Origin: Nepenthes gracilis
Lineage: Eukaryota; Streptophyta; Magnoliopsida; Caryophyllales; Nepenthaceae
DNA length: 64,000 nt
NCBI GenBank assembly: GCA_033239525.1
Contig: BSYO01000014.1
Span: 6,738,536 to 6,802,535 of the forward strand
Direction of reading: 5' to 3'
The position numbers were made by a program, and so were the translations under genes. Below, piece after piece: positions 1 to 13,700 of this stretch; position 1 is the first letter of the stretch, and every line of letters starts with the position of its first letter. The notes under the pieces are model-generated. The model saw only the letters and a list, made by a program, of their open reading frames with translations. It made no database searches and was not told the DNA's origin.

Positions 1-1388
1 TGATTTCTCTCTATTTTTTCCTCTTCGTGCTTACTGTCATACCTCAGATTCCTCTCTCTCCAGAAGGAGCATATTAACTTGAAGAGTTGTCGAATATGAA
101 TTCCTTGAAAATTGGGAAGCCGAAACTTTCAAATTGAACCATTGAATTTACACAAATACATATCACTACATCGGCATTTAAACATGGAAACATTACACAA
201 AATATCGTCCTAAATTCTCGGGTGAACAGTACCCATGAACAGTGCATGAATAGTACACATATACACAAATCGATTAATTCTCAAAATTTCGGACATCCAA
301 CAGGTAATTTATTGAACCAAAGGCATGGGTAACTATAATCCCAAGTCAGTTATACATTTAACTCCAAATAGAAGCTCAAACGGTGTCCGAGAGTGGGTCA
401 AGGGCTTCGTGAACGAATTTTCACCAAATTCCACAATTTCGGATACCCAATCAGTAAATCAACTGACCCAAGTCATGTATAATCACAATCTAGTCCCAAA
501 TAAATCAAAATCCCCAAAAATTGAAGCCCGAAACCACCCAATTCAGGCAAAAGCCCCAAAAATCGGAGAATGAAACCACCCGGGTGTGGGGTTAGGGTTT
601 CGCGAACGTAATTGGGATTTTCGTGCAAAATATGGTATATTTCCTCAAATTTGGACATGAAATTCATATATATGCATGCTAGAGTCATATGTTTTATAAA
701 TACATGCATGGGGTCGAATATCCGGACCAAAATACCCAAAGAGGAATGAACGAAAATCAAAGAAACTGAAGAAAAATGGTATAGAAGTACTTGGCTCGAC
801 GGGATCTACGATTTCTCCAACTAGCTCGAAGCCGAATTCAGACTCCATGGCCTCGATCTCCTCCTTTCTCTCCCTTGTTCGTCGCCCTCTCTCTCTCTAA
901 AAGGGTTTGGCTGCGTGGAAAAATGAAAACCGCGAAACAGCATAAGGCTTTAAAAAAGCCTGGTACTCGAGTGCGCGGCGAGTGTAGCCTTATTGCCCAG
1001 GCCGGCTCGAGCGTGCAGCGAGCACTGCCAATCTGGATTCTGTTCTCTTTGTGGGCTCTAGCCCACGCAGGGCACGAGTCAGGTTCGCAACAAGCCTACT
1101 TCGCGTTTTTGCCGTTCGGGACAGGTTTTGACCATCTAACCCCACCTTTCACATCCTTGGATCTTATTTTTTTATTATATAACCTCAATAATTCATGATT
1201 ATCACAATTTAAAACCTGAAATCTTATTTATGAATTAACATTTCATAGCTTACAATTTCGGTTCCCGATTTACTAATTCCGATTCTTTGAGTTTTTAATC
1301 TGATTCCTCCCGTACCTTTTGACCACAATTTACCTATTTTAACTTAATTACCTTCCAATTATCATCTTTCAGAAATCGGGTTGTCACA
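1..1388 (-). mobile_element. LTR B1, 5' (U3-side) part of a minus-strand Ty3/gypsy-like LTR, cut by the window edge
   Basis: On the minus strand the LTR begins TGTGACAACCC at 1388; a purine-rich tract lies just beyond it. It aligns along its length with 9253-10748 of LTR B2 (for example the shared stretches near 300 and 9540, and near 1140 and 10500), apart from about 107 extra bp in B2. It is the 3' LTR of the element whose internal part follows. It carries CTCGAG-rich, GC-rich sequence around 960-1015. The open frames on both strands here are not shared with known proteins and look like chance. Its other end lies outside the window. Confidence 0.75.
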
Positions 1389-1403
1389 TTCTTCCCTACT
1401 TAT
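1389..1403 (-). other. polypurine tract of element with LTRs B1/B2
   Basis: Read on the minus strand this is a purine-rich stretch (AAGTAGGGAAGAA) directly abutting the LTR start TGTGACAACCC. That is the expected position of the plus-strand primer of a Ty3/gypsy element. The equivalent beside LTR B2 (10749-10763) has AAGTGGGGAAGAA. Confidence 0.65.
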
Positions 1404-3340
1404 AGAAATTTCGTTCGCAAAATTTGACGAATCTCGAAATCCTCGAGTTGGAGGCAATCTCCCAAGCATTCCCAATCACCTCCTCAGTTAGACGATTATC
1501 CCAAAAAACTTCAAGCATTGAATTGTTCTGATTCTTATTACTTGATTCATTGCATCAAAACCTAAATTGAAACCTCCTTATGGGAATAAGTTTTAAATTT
1601 CCTAAGATAATTCATCGCAATCACTTATTTACTTCCACATTTATGATACCTGGGAAAAACTTCACACTAATCTACCAAGTTTGAGGGCAACTTAAACTTA
1701 TTAATTCCCTATGACTTAGCTCAGATACTAAATCGGCTGAAAATTCTTACTTTAATTTATACTAAGTCTCAATAATGAGCATTCTCTCCGAACCTTAAAT
1801 TCCTATAATCGGTGGTAACCTTCTAAATTCTTCTAAACTTTCCAAATCACCTCATTGATTAAATGATTATCTCGAAGAATCTTGAGCGTTGAATTATCCC
1901 GGTTCTTATTATCCAACGCGTTCTATGAAAATCTAATTCTACTGAGTTCGAAGACACACCAAATTCATTAACTACTTTTCCGACTTAACTCGAAACCTCA
2001 AACGACTGAAAGTTCTTGCTTGATCTGACCCTAAGCCTAGAAGGAAAATATTCCTTCTGACCCTCAGATTGAACCTCAACATATGTGGGTTTGCCATATT
2101 TCCGCTGTGCTACTCTAATTATTGATGTAACTATGAATCATCCGATTATAATTTGCCGCTATATCAAATTTAACTTAACTCCAAATCCCTGATCAAGTTT
2201 CAATTAAGATTTTGGCACAAACTTCAAATCGTAAACAACCTCATGATCGAAATACCTTACATCCTCACTATTTCGTTGATATATCATCAAACCGATATTT
2301 TCCTAAAATACACAATCTATGAGAAAACTTAGATTACACGTCAACCATAATTAAAGCAAATCCCAAGCTAGCCATATTATGCACAATCCCTACAAATCCT
2401 CAAATTATAACCAGATTAGAAACTACAATTATAATTATCACCCAAAGATTTATTACGGCTTTAGGTCATTACCCGAAATCTTGGAACCTAAATACTTAGA
2501 AACCTCAGAATCTCATTGGCATACCGATGGGCTACCTATTTTATTCCGAACACGTTCTCCATAATTATAATGTAAGTGAATCATCCTGAAACAAAACCAT
2601 AGGGATTTCTCATTCCAAAATTTCATGGCTCTAATGCTTTGAATACGTTTCTATCTCCCAATTTAAGAAAAAGACCTCCTATTGTCTAAGAATTTGAACA
2701 TACTCGCATTTTTTCCTTTCACATCTCCTACAAAACACCGAAAGCACACTGAGTCTAAAATCTCTTAATGTCAATTATCAGCATTAAGGTTAAATTTCTT
2801 AAAGATGCTAAGGTTTCTCCTAGCAATCCTTAAATGGGTTTATCCATTTGCAATATCGTAAGATTATTTCTTTATTTATGACATAACTATTATAACCCTT
2901 GAAATTATCCAGTATTTGCTACCTCCAAGGTAACATCCCAAAGTTTCCAAATCAGAGATTCCAACTACTAATTTCGACGTACTGGAATAGTAATTCTAAC
3001 TATGAACCTTTACCCGACTTATATGGAGATAGTCACCTATGATGACACCAGAATAGAAAAATTCTGACCTCCTCAAAAATATTACTTGCTATGCTAACTT
3101 ACTAGACACATCAAGGGTCATCCATAAATATGGAAATCAGTTGACCCTTTTTACTCCTTAAAATTACCTTTTGTATCTCATCATAACGATTACAAATCTT
3201 TCTCGAGCTAAACGACTCACGGACACTACAATCCTCGAGGGATATTTGCTAGATTGCTTATCAGATTCAGTTAATCCAAAGAAAATCATACCCCTTCTCA
3301 ACATTAATCAGCCTTCCCTATTTAGTCACCGCTTAAGGTC

Positions 3341-3531
3341 CTACGTGTAACATTCCAAAATCCCGAAATATTTATATCGGATTAAATTGAGATTAATTAT
3401 TATTTTTGGTAATTTTGGGTAAATTGGGTTTGAGAAAAAATTAATTAAATATTTGGATCTGATGGGCAGGCATCCGAAGTTAGCCCGTACGGCTGCCCGA
3501 ATATCGATTTTGAGTTTTTGTGATTTAAGAA

Positions 3532-3564
<33 letters not shown>

Positions 3565-5996
3565 GTGTGTGTGTGTATATAATATATATAATATATATAC
3601 AATGTGTGTGTGTGTGTGTAACGTGTGAGTGTGTGTGTGTGTATAATAATAAAGTTAAAAAAAAAAGAGGGGAAATTTCAAGAAGATTCGAGAGGCAACT
3701 AATAATAATAATAATAATGCTAACAAAACAAGAAGCAGAAGGCAGAAACGGGAGAGAGAGAGCAGCGTGAGGGCGAGGGTTTCGGCGAGGAAGAGAAAAA
3801 GAGAGAGAGGGGGGCGAGCGGCGCCGGTGGAGGCAGCGCCGGCGTCGGTGGTGGCTGGAGACGGCCGTGCAAGGCTGTGGTCGGCTGGGCGTCGCGGTGG
3901 AGCGGCGGCAGCACCCGTGGGAGCCCGGTGAGAGGAAGAGCTCGAGAAGGAGAAAAAGGAAAAATGGAGGCCTTCGGGTCCGATTTCGAACTCGAGCTAG
4001 TTGGAGAAAACGTAGAGCACGTCGAGGCAAGTGTTCTCATACTCACTATTTGCCCTCTTATGATTTTTATTCGTTCTTCATCGGGTATTATTGTCTCGAT
4101 ACCCACCCAAATTGTGAGAAATTGGTAACCCATGCTTTAAGATCAAGGAATCCATAATTTATTGACCGAAACAAGCTCTGAATCGATTGGTTTGGTACCA
4201 CCAAACCCTAACCCACGCCCGGATTCGGGTTCACTGTTTTTCCCCGCAAATTATGTTAATTTGACCTCAAAATATGAATCACCATGTCCGAAATATGTAT
4301 ACATATCGGCCGGGCGTTTGAATTCGCAAGAATCGACCCGTACACGGCGTTCGAGACCTCTAAATGCTTCCTGACACTGTTCACCCGAGGTGAACAAATA
4401 AATTTACATGCTTTCACCTTTATATTATCTTAAATTGATCTCAAGATATGAATCATCATGTCCTAATGATGTATGTATATCGACCGGACATCCGATTGGA
4501 CAAGAATCTGCCCGTTTGGGGCGTCCGGAAGCATTAAACGATCCCTGTTACTGTTCATACGAAATAAATGGAAAATGAGCATGTTTTACCCCCATTCCAT
4601 TGTTATGAAAGCTATGACTAATGTGCATTTGAAATTACAAGATTCAGAAACGGGCTCCGGAGGACCCCAATGTGATTGGCTCATCGATGGTAAGCAACTC
4701 CGATCTCTCATGAACCTTGATAATTATATGTATTGTTGAATCGCTTAAAAAGCTTAAGATCCAAAGAAAATTAAGAACCGAGCAAGTAATCGGAGGGAAG
4801 TCCACAATGTCATATGTGAATGATGGAATCTCCCAAATGGCGGGAGATATGGTAAATTGGATATGGTGGACTTTTCCTCAAATGAATATGGAAATAGAAT
4901 CATGAAACTAGGACCATGGACTTTTAGATGGATAGTATTCTCTGGCTTGACACGTCCATCTCGGTGGGGAACCCGAGGAATACTTTGATCACGTATTCTG
5001 GTCGCTTATGTGAGCGAGTGATGTCCGTGTCACGCCTTAGGATACTATTGTGGAAGAACGAGGAATGCCCTGGTACCCCGGGGGAATGGGGCGATTATTG
5101 ACATGATGTATTGGCATGATATGCAGACGACCCCCCGGCTGGGTCTAAGAATAAGCCCTCACGGCCTTAGATCATGAGGAGTATCATGATCCTTTCCTTG
5201 TTCTCTCGCATCGTTGCTAGTACGACCTACTGGCTCTGGTCCGGAAAGATTAATGAAAATAATAAAAGTGTATAAAAACGTATCTAATGTTAATATGCAA
5301 CCCATGTAATCCCAAAGGTCCCCTTCCTCTTTTGCTCCCTTTTAATTGAAGTTATATAGTTTTTCCCATCCCACCATTATTTCTATTGTTTATCTGTACT
5401 CTGATAGTGATGTATGTTTATACTTGCTGGGCTTTTTAGCTCACGCTTGTTGTCTCTCATTTCAGATGAGAATGATGAGATGCTCGACGAGACTGAGTAA
5501 GCTATATGAGCGAGATAGGCGACTTGATTTCCTATGCGAAGCTTGAAGACTTAGTTTGATTATGTATGGAACAGGGATTTGTATTATATTTGGTGAATCC
5601 CATTTATATATTATGTTATGTATGTGTATGTGGATGTGGATGAACAGTTTGGTTTCTTGTGTATTATGGTTTCATGCTTCCGCAGGTTACTTATTGTAGT
5701 TATTATTTGGGTTTCTTTAGTTGGTATCCTTTCTAGGCCGACGTCGTACCTGAGTTACGACGTCGGTGCCACCGGAGGTGGTGTGGTGGCTATGAGATCC
5801 TGTGGTTTGTTGTTAAATGTTGTGGTTTATTGTACAGGATTACTTACAGGTGTTTGTATTTTGGCAAACGTCCAATTTACAAACGAAATTCTGCCCAATT
5901 TTCTGTAGAAATTTTACAATATTAGTTTTAGGCATTAATGATGTGTTTATTGACGGAGGGTTATTTAAGGAAAATAACCCAGTCCGTCACACTATG
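3341..5996 (+). mobile_element. solo LTR A1 (2646 bp) with target-site duplication
   Basis: The insert runs from TGTAACATTCC (3346) to CCGTCACA (5991), flanked by 5-bp duplications ctacg (3341-3345) and ctatg (5992-5996, one change). The paralogous internal region near 12713 lacks the insert and reads straight through, so the ends are fixed by an empty site. There is no internal domain, hence a solo LTR left by LTR-LTR recombination. Related copies of this LTR family are A2 (24522), A3 (59248) and A4 (61538). Inside are a poly(A)/TA/GT microsatellite, a GC-rich purine stretch (3740-4030), and the CAG/ATGA motif at 5427-5470. The open frames in the GC-rich part overlap on both strands and are not credible genes. 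Confidence 0.88.
3531..3645. repeat. compound microsatellite A(n)-(TA)n-(GT)n
   Basis: A poly(A) run is followed by about 20 bp of pure TA, then alternating GT and TA blocks with a second and third GT block. It lies inside solo LTR A1. It explains the low-complexity open frames seen on both strands here. Confidence 0.95.
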
Positions 5997-7409
5997 GATT
6001 AAAATTATGTTATCAAAGATACCATATGCTCAACGGGGCATTTTCTTAGACTAAACTTGTGTTCCTTTTTCGATCAGGTCTTTGGTTAACAACTGCTCTC
6101 AATGCATGACACAATTTCCAACGGAGTACATATATCCGACATTCATTTGGACACATCAATGATGTCATCTCAATGTGGACCGGAAAATGGCTGAAAGATC
6201 CATCCCGTAAAATTCATGGACACCCACAAAAATTCAAAAACCAGATAGCGCTTCCGAACTTCATAGCAACCATACCTTTATCCGAATGCTACCGTGGCAA
6301 AATTTTTCAATCATCCATAGTCGACATGTTATGGATGCGAATCGATCCTGAAATCACCTATTCATTTATTGTGCCCACTTATCGATTGATTAATCCTTCG
6401 AGTAACCAATTACTCAACCAACCATGACAATCTCATCAGTTTATCTTACTTCCTAGAGGTTTCATGGTATCCACGATAGTATCTAGCCAATACTCCTTTC
6501 ATTCCATACAAAAATCCTCAGAGGCTAATGTCAATTTCAACCGACTCCAAATTACCCATTAAAACAAGTTGGCTTGAACTTTTCTTCTAAATATATATAT
6601 ATCCTTAAAACTTTTCATAGTTAGATTTCTTAACATCCACCAACTGGCTCAAAGGGGTGGTCTTGTTACTAATTAGACTTAACACCTATTCTCGGTTCGA
6701 TTATCTTTGCCTCTCATTCAAAATTCACAACCTAATTGAAAGGTATAATATCCTATCAATACCTTTCCCATCAATATCTTCGAACACATTTCTCAATTCC
6801 GATGGATTTGCATTACCCAAAAATTCATACACTTGATCACTACGAATTGATCCTAAATCAGTATCCTTAAATTTACTTTCCCTAAATCGACTCCAAGTCA
6901 CATAGATCTCAAGCCATCAATTCCACTTATCCACCATACCGAGTAGATTGATCCACTATCCCTTTTAGGACCTCAACCCAAAATAATCAAGTCTAAACTT
7001 CAAACCAAAACTGATTACCCTAGACCTCTAATCAATACCAATTAGCTCAAGCACTAAATCGACACCAATCAATTTAGGACGTCAAGGTGCCTCCTCACGG
7101 CTCTCTCGACCTCACGTCTAACTACTACCACAAATGGGCCTTCACCTAAGGATCGTAACGGTTATTGATATCCTTATCTGAAGGTAAAGTCACAGCTAAA
7201 CTATTCTTAAAGCGCTATCTAGGACGCAAGAACTAGATAGCTAAACTCATTATCTATTTCAAGCTTAATTCGGGCCTTTGCTAGCTAACCGGAATAATTA
7301 GGACTATCCTGTCTAGATTTGTCCTAAGGTTACATCTATTTATCCGATCAATCTTAACATATCCTATGCTTCCGCATACGATTCAAATCAAATCTAAGGC
7401 ATCTCTTTT

Positions 7410-7420
7410 CTCTGATACCA
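7410..7420 (-). other. primer-binding site (initiator tRNA-Met type)
   Basis: Minus-strand reading is TGGTATCAGAG, complementary to the 3' end of plant initiator tRNA-Met. It lies four bases inside the CA end of LTR B2. This fixes B2 as the 5' LTR of internal region 1 and fixes the element as minus strand. Confidence 0.85.
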
Positions 7421-7424
7421 ATTA

Positions 7425-10400
7425 TGACGGAACATATTTTTTTTCCTCAAAAACTTTCGTCAAGATAGAAACAGAATTTAGGACCAAAATATAAAGTATA
7501 ACTTCTGCAGAAACTTCGGTAGAGTCTCCTTTGTAACTTGATGAAAACCTAAAAATACAACCTGTACAAACCTGTATAACCAACAAGTACAACCACACAA
7601 CTATCAATTTATACCATAAATTTTTCCTACAACATACGTACACAGGACCACAAATCCTATTTATGGCATTAATCCAACAACCATCTACTATATTAACAAT
7701 TCATGAGTGAGATGCCATCTAGGACCTGTACAGAATATCTAGAAGTATAAAGCGGAAGCAGAACTATTAAACTGTAGAAGCATAGTTTCTTGTTCATTAC
7801 ATGCATTATATATATTTCTATACCGAACCCATATACATATATATCCATAGGTATAAAATTCATATATAAAACCACATGTCAAAATCAGGTCTTTACATTC
7901 AACTAATCCTCTTTGGCGACTCTAAAATGCTTAAAATCCTTAGAAGTCTTCAGAATAAGCTTTAAGTCACTCTTTCTCGTTAGGTACATATTCTATAGTC
8001 TCATTTGGAGGGGAAAAATAGTAAAACAGTGAGCCAAGGCCTAACAAGGTACATGCAGGCATGCAGTAAAACTTTTATCCAGAACAAAATGCAGTAAGAC
8101 GAGTACAGATACATATTGAAGCATAAATGCTACAAAGCAGTGATTCATGAGAAAACTATAACAGAAATATAATGCAGAAGATTACAGAACTGTCAGAAAT
8201 AGAAACAACCAAGTTACAGAAATCAGAAGTAAGCATAGCAAGGCTTTGTTAGTAATAAATTGGTAAAATAGACTCCATAAAGTAGAAATCGATCTTAATT
8301 CTATAACTTATAGAAATCCACTTTTCTATTAGTATAGGACCCCAGCAGTAGACCCTATCAGCAGTGGGGGTGAATAATCGAGGATAGATTGTGTTCACTC
8401 CGCAAAATCAAAGGCAAGAAGCAGAAACAGAAGAATGTTTCCCATAGGATCAGTAAAGGTATGCCTCCAAAAGGTAGGCTAAGTTCAGAATCTTTCCTCC
8501 TGACCGTAACACCCTAAGGAAAGGGTGGACCATGCATAACTCCACGGACAAAGTTATCCTCAATTACCACCGTAACGTTCTAAGGCATACCGGAGAACCT
8601 AACTTGACTGTAATCAGTCCCGGGTCCTAAATAATAGTATCGAAAATAATTTCATAACTGAAAACCCCCTCTTTCTTCAGAGTTTTACAATTACCCTTTA
8701 GTTAACTTTAGGATGTTTAGAAACAATTCATAACCTTTCAGATTTATTTCAGAGTATATAGAGACAGTTAGAAACCCTTCAAAATTGGTTTAGAATATAC
8801 AATAACGGTCTAAAAACCCTTCAATTTTCCTTCAAAAGTCCACACTGATTTATCAATATAAGTCCGTATAAAATTTTCAAAAACCAATTACATCAAGAGC
8901 TTTATTTCAGTACAACTTAACTTTTATAAAACGGAAATTATGTGTAAAAATCATTAAAACCCATCATTTTCGTACCTAGCGTTTGGCAAAGATTATCGAA
9001 TGATTAACTGACACTTAACATATGCATTTTCATGAAATCGATGCCAGTTATTGCAATATATGCATGTAAATATGAAATATGTCTGATTAATTTATAAAAA
9101 CAAGCTTTATTTATGCAGAATATGGAGAAACATACTTTTAGAGTATAAATACAGTTGCAGAGATATTAAAACACTGTAAAAAGAGGAAATTAGCACCCAA
9201 AGTACACTTATCTGAACCCGACTACTCTTATTTTTACCTTGATAGGATCGGAATGAGTGATTTCTCCCTGTTTTTTCCTCTTCATGCTTACTGTCAAACC
9301 TAAGTGTTCTCTCTCTCCGAAAGGAGCAGATTAAATTGAAGAGCTTCCGAATACAAATTCCTTTGAAATTGGGTATGCCAAAACTTTCAAATTGAACAAT
9401 TGAATTTACACAAATACATATCACTTAATCGGCATTTAAACATGGAAACATTACACAAAATATTGTCCTAAATTCTCGGGAAAATAGTACCCATGAACAG
9501 TGCACGTGAATAGTGCACATATACACAAATCGATTAATTCTCAAAATTTCGGACATCCAACAGGTAATTTATCAAACCCAAGGCATGGGTAACTATAATC
9601 CCAAGTCAATTTATACATTTAACTCCAAATAGAAGCTTAAACGGTGTCCTGGAGCGGATCAAGGGCTTAGCGAACGAATTTGCACCAAATTCGACAATTT
9701 CGAATACCCAATCAGTAAATCAACTTACTCAAGTCATGTATAATCATAATCTAGTCCCAAATAAATCAAAAGCCCCAAAAATCGAAGCTCGAAACCACCC
9801 GAGCGTAGGGTTAGGGTTTTACGAATGGAATTTCATGTAATCCCCCAAATCGGGTACCCAACTGATGAATTAACTTACGGGGGATATGGGTAATCATATT
9901 CTAGTCCTAATTCATGCAAAAGCCCTAAAAATCGGAGGCCGAAACCACCCAGGCGTGGGGTTAAGGTTTCGCAAACGTAATTGGGGTTTTTGTGCAAAAT
10001 TTGGTATATTTCCACAAATTTGGACATGCAATTCATATATATACATGCTAGAGTCATAGGTTTTACAAATACATGCATGGGGTCAGGTATCGGGACAAAA
10101 ATACCCAAAGAGAGTTGAACAAAAATCAAAGAAACGGAAGAAAAACGGTATAGATGTACTTCCCTTAACGTGCTCTACGATTTCTTCAACTAGCTCGAAG
10201 ACGGATTCAGACTCCACGGCCTCGATCTCCTCCTTTCTCTCTCTTGTTCGTCGCCCTCTCTTTCTAAAAGGGTTTGGTTGCATGGAAAAATGAAAATTGT
10301 GAAACAGCACAGGGTTTTAAAATGGCTTGGCGCTCGAGCGCGTGGTGAGCACAGCCTTACTGCCCAGGCCAGCTCGAGCGCACAGCGAGCACAACCAATC

Positions 10401-10748
10401 TTGATTCTGTGCTCTCTGTGGGCTGGGTCAGGCCCGCAGCAAGCCTACAACAAGCCTATTTCATATTTTCGCCGTTTGGGACCCATTTTGACCATTATAA
10501 TCCAATCTTTCACATCCTTGGACCTTATTTTTTATTATATAACCTCAATTAGTCATGATTATCACAATTTAAAACCCAAAATCTTATTTACGAATTAACA
10601 TTTCACAGCTTACAATTTCGGTTCCTGATTTACCAATTCCGATTCTTTGAGTTTTTTAATCCGATTCCTCCTGTACCTTTTGACCACAATTCATCTATTT
10701 TAACTTAATTACCTTCCAATTATCATCTTTCAAACTCGGGTTGTCACA
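7425..10748 (-). mobile_element. LTR B2, complete 3.3-kb LTR shared by two chained elements
   Basis: On the minus strand it runs from TGTGACAACCC (10748) to CCGTCA (7425). It has a primer-binding site on its 3' side and a polypurine tract plus matching internal sequence on its 5' side, so it serves as 5' LTR for one internal region and 3' LTR for the next. Contents: the conserved pyrimidine-CAG motif (about 7999-8045), a roughly 107-bp duplication near 9781-9960 absent from B1, and a CTCGAG-rich block at 10330-10400. The ORFs here are below 110 codons and unsupported. Confidence 0.8.
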
Positions 10749-10763
10749 TTCTTCCCCACTTAT
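10749..10763 (-). other. polypurine tract between internal region 2 and LTR B2
   Basis: The minus strand reads AAGTGGGGAAGAA immediately before the LTR start TGTGACAACCC. It is near-identical to the tract beside LTR B1. Confidence 0.7.
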
Positions 10764-13700
10764 AGAAATTTCATTCGCAAAATTTGACGAATCTCGAAAT
10801 CCCCGAGTTGAAGGCAATCTCCCAAGCATTCCTAATCACCTCCTCGGTTAGACGATTATCCCAGAAAACTTCAAGCATTGAATTGTTCTGATCCTTATTA
10901 CCTGTTTCATTCTATGAAAACCTAAATTGAAACCTCCTTGTGGGGATAAGCTTTAAATTTCCCAAGATAATTCATCACAATCACTTATTTACTTCCACAT
11001 TTACGATACCTTGGAAAAACTTCACACTAATCTACCAAGTTTGAGGGCAACTTAAATCTATTAATTCCCTACGACTTAGCTCAAATACTCAATCGGCTGA
11101 AAATTCTTACTTTAATTTATATTAAGTCTCAATTATGAGCATTCTTGTCGAACCTTAAATTCCTATAATCGGTGGTAACCTTCTAAATTCTTCTAGCGCT
11201 TCCAAATCACCTCATTGATTAAACGGTTATCTCAAAGAACCTTGAGCATTGAATTATCTCGGTTCTTATTACCCAACACATTCTATCAAAATCTAATTCT
11301 ACCGAGTTCAAAGACACACCAAATTCATTAACTACTTTTCCAACTTCACTGAAAACCTCAAATGACTGAAAGTTCTTACTTGATCCTACCCTAAGCCTAG
11401 AAGGGAAATATTCCTTCTGAGCCTCAGATTGAACCTCAACATATATGGGTTTGCCACATTTCTGCTGCACTACTCTAATTATTTATCTAACTTTGAATCA
11501 TCTGATTATAATTAGCCGCTATATCAAATTTAATCGAACTCCAAAAACTCCCTGATCATGTTTCAATTAAGATTTTGGCACAAACTTCAAATCGTAAACA
11601 ACCTCAAGATCGAAATACCTAATATCCTCACTATTTCCTTTGATATATCATCAAACCGATATTTTCCTAAAGTACACAATCTATGTGAAACACTTAGATT
11701 ACACGTCAACCAAAATTAAAGCAAATCCCAAGATAGCCATATCATGAAGACAATCCCTACAAATCCTCAAATTAAAACAAGATTAGAAACTGCAATTATA
11801 ATTATCATCGAAAGATTTATTACAGCTTTAGGTCATTACCCAAAATCTCAAAACCCAAATACTTAGAAACCTCAGAATATCGTTTGCATACCGATTGGCT
11901 ACCTAATTTAATCCGAACACATTTTCCATAATTATAATATAAGTGAATCGTCCTGAAACAAAACCATAGGGATTTCTCGTTCCAAAATTTCATTGCTCTA
12001 ATTCTTTGAATACATTTCTATCTCCCAATTTAAGAAAAAGACCTCCTATTATCCAAGAATTTGAACATACTCGCAATTTTTCCTTTCACATTTCCTACAA
12101 AACACCGAAAGCATATTGAGTCTAAATACTGTTAACGTCAATTATTAGCATTAAGGCCAAATTTCTTAAAGTCGCTAAGGTTTCTCCCAGGAATTCTTAA
12201 ATGGGTCTATTCATTCGCAATATCATAAGATTGTTTATTTATGACACAATTATTATAACCCTTGAAATTATCCGGTATTAGCTACCTCCAAGGAAATATC
12301 CCTAAGTTCCCAAAGCGGAGATTCCAACTATTAATTTTGACGTACTGGTGGAGTAATTCTAACTATGAACCTTTGCCCCACTTATATGGGGATAGTCACC
12401 TATCACGACACCAGAATAGAAAAATTCTAACCTCCTCAAAAATATTATCTGCTATGTTAACTTACTAGACCCATCAAGGGTCATCCCAAATAACATGGAA
12501 ATCAATTGACCCTTTTTACTCATTGAAATTACCTTTTGTATCTCATCATAACGATTACAAATCTTTCTCGAGCTTAACGACGCACGGACACTACAATCCC
12601 CAAGGGATACTTGCTAGATTGCTTATCAAATTCAGTTAATCCGAAGAAAACCATACCCCTTCTCAACGTTAATCAGCCTTCCCTATTTAGTCACCGCTTA
12701 AGGTCCTACAGATTCAAAATCGTGCTATCAAAGATACCATATGCTCAACAGGGCATTTTCTTATACTAAACTTGTGTTCCTTTCTCGATCAGGTCTTCAG
12801 TTAACAACTGCTCTCAATCCATAACACAATTTTCAACGGAGTACATATTTCCTATGTTCTTTTGGACCCATAAATGAGGTCATCTCAATATGGACTCAAA
12901 TTTGGCAGAAAGATCCATCCCATCAATGTGGTCATTCCACTTATAGAAACTTCATCCTCAAAATTTAATAATCGTTAAATTTTTAGAATCAAGGAACCTC
13001 TATAATGTTTTCAATTCATTTCTAAATCAGGATGGTTATCCTAGAAAACCATAAACATCAGAATTGTCTTGATCCTCACTATTTGAGACGTCGTTTCCAG
13101 ATCCAAATTCACCAAGTCTAAAGGTAATCATATTTCGTTAACCACTTTTCTAATTTAATTTTGAACCTTAAACAAGCGAAAATGCCTCATTTCATTTCAT
13201 ACTAAATGTCGAGATTGAGCATTTTCTTGGAACATTAATTTTAACGTTAATATATACACGGGTTCATCACTATTCCATTGTGCGCTCTGATCAATCCATC
13301 TAACTCTAAGTCATCTGATTACCATTTACTATCATGACCTCAACCTAACACCCCCAATTCCTTTACCAAGCTCTGTTAAAATTTTGATATAAATCTCAAA
13401 TCAAAATCAGATATCTAAGGCAGGGTACTTCATAGTCTCCTCATTTCATTGGTATGTCACCAAGTCGACATTTTCTTGTAATACCAACTCTATCTGATAC
13501 ACACGGATTACACAACAGCAATGATTCTACTTATCTCAAAATGTTCACATCAAGAAAACGAATCCCTCAAATCCTCAAACCACAACAGAATCGAAAACTA
13601 TAATTACACAATTACCACAAATTCGGTGTGGTTTTTGGTTCATTACACAACTAATAATATAGATTCCCTCAAATCCTAAGTCCAACACTTTAGACGCGAT

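Larger units (their letters stand above)
1389..7424 (-). mobile_element. internal region 1 of a minus-strand LTR element, pol decayed, interrupted by solo LTR A1
   Basis: About 3.4 kb of internal sequence once the 2.65-kb LTR A1 is removed. No long open frame remains. Next to the polypurine tract, the minus-strand reading near 1400-1520 gives FWDNRLTEEV, matching the end of Ty3/gypsy pol (compare [13 protein letters not shown] in the element at 37.5 kb), so this is rotted pol 3' end rather than unrelated DNA. A diverged second copy of the same segment lies near 1840-1930. The stretch 1389-3345 matches 10749-12712 closely, and 5997-6205 matches 12714-12930. The rest shows nothing I can name. 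The primer-binding site lies at the right end. Confidence 0.65.

Noticed and set aside
791..1198. 135-codon open frame in LTR B1, with a weak counterpart in B2 (10278-10598)
   Set aside because: Likeness is explained by LTR nucleotide identity; the frames are not kept in length or start, and there is no known domain.
3541..3645. TG/TA repeat considered as telomeric or Z-DNA signal
   Set aside because: Not a plant telomere repeat (TTTAGGG); an ordinary microsatellite.
3341..4157. Long overlapping open frames (up to 229 codons) on both strands of LTR A1
   Set aside because: They lie in low-complexity purine/pyrimidine and GC-rich sequence and translate microsatellites (THTHTH, IYIYIY); no domain.
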